Of a DNA stretch of 64,000 bases, positions 61,580 to 64,000 are shown piece after piece. Numbering within the stretch: position 1 is the stretch's first letter; every line of letters starts with the position of its first letter. The notes below the pieces were generated by a model. It worked only from the letters and a program-made list of their open reading frames with translations, was not told the origin of the DNA and did no database searches. A program made the translations under genes and the position numbers. This DNA comes from Rhodosalinus sediminis (GTDB lineage Bacteria > Pseudomonadota > Alphaproteobacteria > Rhodobacterales > Rhodobacteraceae). The DNA lies in NCBI RefSeq assembly GCF_003385555.1, contig NZ_QOHR01000004.1, forward strand, positions 124,001 through 188,000. Reading direction: 5' to 3'.

Positions 61580-64000
61580 TTACCCTTCGATCGTGAGCGC
61601 CTGATCGACAAGCGCGTCCTGCTGTTTCTTGTGCTGCGAGGCGAGGCCGGTCGCCGGCGAGGCGGAGGCGGGCCGGCCGACGTAGCGCGGGCGCGCGTGC
61701 GTCGCGCCGATGCGGCCGAGCACCCATTCGAGGTTGGGCTCCATGAAGGTCCAGGCGCCTTGGTTCTTGGGCTCCTCCTGACACCAGATCATCTCGGCGC
61801 CCTTGAAGCGCTCGAGCTCCTTGACGACGGAATGCGCCGGGAAGGGATAGAACTGCTCGACGCGCAGGAGATAGACGTCGTCGATGCCGCGGCGGTCGCG
61901 CTCTTCCAGAAGGTCGAAGTAGACCTTGCCCGCGCACATCACCACGCGCCGGATCTCGCCGTCGGGCTTGAGCTCGGTGTCGGAGTGGCCCTTCTCGGCG
62001 TCGTCCCAGAGCACGCGGTGGAAGGAGGCGCCGGTCAGGAAATCCTCCTTGTCTGAGATCGCGAGCTTGTGGCGCAGGAGCGACTTCGGCGTCATCAGGA
62101 TGAGCGGCTTGCGGAAGCTGCGGTGGAGCTGCCGGCGCAGGATGTGGAAGTAGTTGGCCGGCGTCGTGCAGTTGGCGACGATCCAGTTGTCCTGCCCGCA
62201 TTGTTGCAGGAACCGCTCCAGTCGGGCGGAGGAGTGCTCGGGGCCCTGGCCCTCGAAGCCGTGCGGCAGCAGGCAGACGAGGCCCGACATGCGCAGCCAC
62301 TTCGACTCGCCCGAGCTGATGAACTGGTCGAACATGATCTGCCCGCCGTTCGCGAAATCGCCGAACTGCGCTTCCCACATCACCAGCGCATTGGGCTCGG
62401 CGAGCGAGAAGCCGTATTCGAAGCCGAGCACCGCGTATTCCGAGAGCATCGAGTCGATCGCCTCGAAGCGCGCCTGTGTCTCGGCGATGTGGTTGAGCGG
62501 GAAATACCGCTCCTCCGTGTTCTGATCGACGAGGGCGGAGTGGCGCTGCGAGAAGGTGCCGCGGATCGAATCCTGCCCCGAGAGGCGCACCGGGTAGCCC
62601 TCGAGCAGGAGCGAGCCGAAGGCGAGCGCCTCGGCGGTCGCCCAGTCGAAGCCCTCGCCCGTCTCGAACATCTTCGATCGCGCGTCGATCAGCCGGCCCA
62701 CGGTGCGGTGCAGGTTGAAGCCCTCAGGCACCCGGGTGAGCGCCGTGCCCACGCGGCGCATCGTCTCCTCCGAGATCGCCGTCTCGCCGCGCTGGTAGGT
62801 CTCGCCCTTGGGGTCGAGGTGGCTCCACCGCCCGTCGAGCCAGTCGGCCTTTTTCGGCTTGTAGGTCTTGCCGGCTTCGAATTCGTCGTTGAGGAAGGCC
62901 TGGAACTTGGCCTTCATGTCCTCGACCTCGCCCTCGGGGATCAGGTCGTCGCGGACCAGCCGCTCGGTGTAGAGGCTGAGCGTCGTCTTGTGGCTCTTGA
63001 CCGCCTTGTACATCAGCGGGTTGGTGAACATCGGCTCGTCGCCCTCGTTGTGGCCGAAGCGACGGTAGCAGAACATGTCGATGACCACGTCCTTGCCGAA
63101 CTTCTGGCGGAACTCGATGGCGACCTTGGCGGCGTGCGTCACCGCCTCCGGGTCGTCGCCGTTCACGTGGAAGATCGGCGCCTCGACCATCAGCGCGATG
63201 TCGGTGGGGTAGGGCGAGGAGCGCGAGAAATGCGGCGCCGTGGTGAAGCCGATCTGGTTGTTCACCACGAGGTGGATCGTGCCGCCGGTGCGGTGGCCCT
63301 TGAGGCCCGAGAGCCCGAAGCCCTCGGCCACGACGCCCTGCCCGGCGAAGGCCGCGTCGCCGTGCAGGAGGACCGAGAGCACTTCCTTGCGATCGGCGTC
63401 GTTGCGCTGGTCCTGCTTGGCGCGCGCCTTGCCGAGGACCACCGGGTTCACCGCCTCGAGGTGCGAGGGGTTCGCCGTCAGCGACAGGTGCACCGAATTG
63501 CCGTCGAACTCCCGGTCGGAGGAGGCGCCGAGGTGGTATTTCACGTCGCCCGAGCCGTCCACGTCCTCGGGCTTGAAGCTGCCGCCCTGGAACTCGTGGA
63601 AGATCGCGCGATAGGGCTTGCCCATCACGTTGGCGAGCACCGAGAGCCGCCCGCGGTGGGGCATGCCGATCACGATCTCCTTCAGCCCCAGCGCGCCGCC
63701 GCGCTTGATGATCTGCTCCATCGCGGGGATCAGGCTCTCGCCGCCGTCGAGGCCGAAGCGCTTGGTGCCCATGTACTTCACGTGGAGGAACTTCTCGAAG
63801 CCCTCGGCCTCCACGAGCTTGTTGAGGATCGCGCGCCGGCCCTCGCGGGTGAATTTCACCTCCTTGCCGTAGCCCTCGATCCGCTCCTTGAGCCAGGCGG
63901 ACTGCTCCGGGTCCGAGATGTGCATGAACTGCAGCGCGAAGGTGCCGCAGTAGGTGCGCTTCACCAGATCGACGATCTGGCGCATCGACGCGAACTCGAG
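61580..64000 (-). CDS. odhA: 2-oxoglutarate dehydrogenase E1 (N-terminus cut by window edge)
   Basis: The thiamine-diphosphate-dependent E1 that decarboxylates 2-oxoglutarate. About 806 residues are visible; the N-terminus lies beyond 64000. Motifs include [33 protein letters not shown] and the thiamine-diphosphate segment [42 protein letters not shown]. The C-terminal half has [37 protein letters not shown] and [21 protein letters not shown]. It is upstream of odhB on the same strand. Confidence 0.96.
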   Translation of the reverse strand, partial: LEFASMRQIVDLVKRTYCGTFALQFMHISDPEQSAWLKERIEGYGKEVKFTREGRRAILNKLVEAEGFEKFLHVKYMGTKRFGLDGGESLIPAMEQIIKRGGALGLKEIVIGMPHRGRLSVLANVMGKPYRAIFHEFQGGSFKPEDVDGSGDVKYHLGASSDREFDGNSVHLSLTANPSHLEAVNPVVLGKARAKQDQRNDADRKEVLSVLLHGDAAFAGQGVVAEGFGLSGLKGHRTGGTIHLVVNNQIGFTTAPHFSRSSPYPTDIALMVEAPIFHVNGDDPEAVTHAAKVAIEFRQKFGKDVVIDMFCYRRFGHNEGDEPMFTNPLMYKAVKSHKTTLSLYTERLVRDDLIPEGEVEDMKAKFQAFLNDEFEAGKTYKPKKADWLDGRWSHLDPKGETYQRGETAISEETMRRVGTALTRVPEGFNLHRTVGRLIDARSKMFETGEGFDWATAEALAFGSLLLEGYPVRLSGQDSIRGTFSQRHSALVDQNTEERYFPLNHIAETQARFEAIDSMLSEYAVLGFEYGFSLAEPNALVMWEAQFGDFANGGQIMFDQFISSGESKWLRMSGLVCLLPHGFEGQGPEHSSARLERFLQQCGQDNWIVANCTTPANYFHILRRQLHRSFRKPLILMTPKSLLRHKLAISDKEDFLTGASFHRVLWDDAEKGHSDTELKPDGEIRRVVMCAGKVYFDLLEERDRRGIDDVYLLRVEQFYPFPAHSVVKELERFKGAEMIWCQEEPKNQGAWTFMEPNLEWVLGRIGATHARPRYVGRPASASPATGLASQHKKQQDALVDQALTIEG

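Overview
This window is a stretch of core chromosome from a very GC-rich alphaproteobacterium, most likely a member of the Rhodobacteraceae/Paracoccaceae (Rhodobacter-Roseobacter group). The evidence is gene content and order: a ChvI/ChvG two-component pair followed by a short HprK, RapZ, a mannose-family EIIA and HPr; the block rplU-rpmA-GNAT-obgE-proB-proA; divergent chpT and DUF3553 genes; olsBA for ornithine lipids; a methylsuccinyl-CoA dehydrogenase (ethylmalonyl-CoA pathway); the small aa3-oxidase subunit IV; and DUF6473 and twin-membrane-helix proteins. I see no rRNA, phage, transposase, CRISPR array or plasmid genes. One tRNA-Ser (CGA) is present.

Layout. 1-4.7 kb: tRNA t6A synthase (cut by the window edge), a DmdC-like acyl-CoA dehydrogenase, an MBL hydrolase, oxidase subunit IV and a lipoprotein. 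4.7-10.6 kb: AzlCD exporter, MobA, a copper-type MerR regulator, an unknown membrane protein in operon with GreA, and ETF-quinone oxidoreductase. 10.6-16 kb: TPR protein, IspE, a DMT transporter and an ABC-2 exporter. 16-25.4 kb: a dimethylglycine-dehydrogenase-like flavoprotein, then the rod-shape operon mreB-mreC-mreD-mrdA-rodA and a hydroxyacid reductase. 25.4-34 kb: ParC, an SDR, a twin-helix membrane protein, cobalamin adenosyltransferase, EtfBA, DUF6473 and 3-hydroxybutyryl-CoA dehydrogenase. 34-41.3 kb: an acyltransferase, the nitrogen-type PTS/RapZ/HprK/ChvGI cluster reading leftward, and PckA reading rightward. 41.3-47.4 kb: DUF429, TauE/SafE, methylsuccinyl-CoA dehydrogenase, a ThiE-like protein and OlsBA. 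47.4-54 kb: ChpT, ProAB, ObgE, L27, L21 and DUF2059. 54-64 kb: tRNA-Ser, a zinc-ribbon protein, FtsEX-PlsC, and the 2-oxoglutarate dehydrogenase genes lpdA, MAPEG, odhB and odhA (cut at the right edge).

How the genes fit together. Electrons from acyl-CoA dehydrogenases (two here) and possibly the dimethylglycine-type enzyme pass to EtfBA, then ETF-QO, then quinone. PckA, the 2-oxoglutarate dehydrogenase complex, 3-hydroxybutyryl-CoA dehydrogenase and methylsuccinyl-CoA dehydrogenase link C2/C4 assimilation to the TCA cycle. Several membrane-lipid and cell-envelope genes (three acyltransferases, OlsB, MreBCD/PBP2/RodA, FtsEX) are scattered through the window.

The most interesting non-gene structure is repetitive. 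It includes a four-copy 3'-end repeat family, a 25-bp tandem repeat, an 87-bp tandem repeat that contains a stop codon, twin perfect palindromes built on a TTTTCGTACGAAAA core, a triple hairpin, and three 20-bp-spaced operator-like repeats upstream of pckA. I found no convincing undescribed multi-gene system. The best leads are these repeats, the head-to-head start codons of chpT and the DUF3553 gene, and a few family-level unknowns. Almost every additional long open frame in this DNA is an antisense or out-of-frame artefact of high GC.
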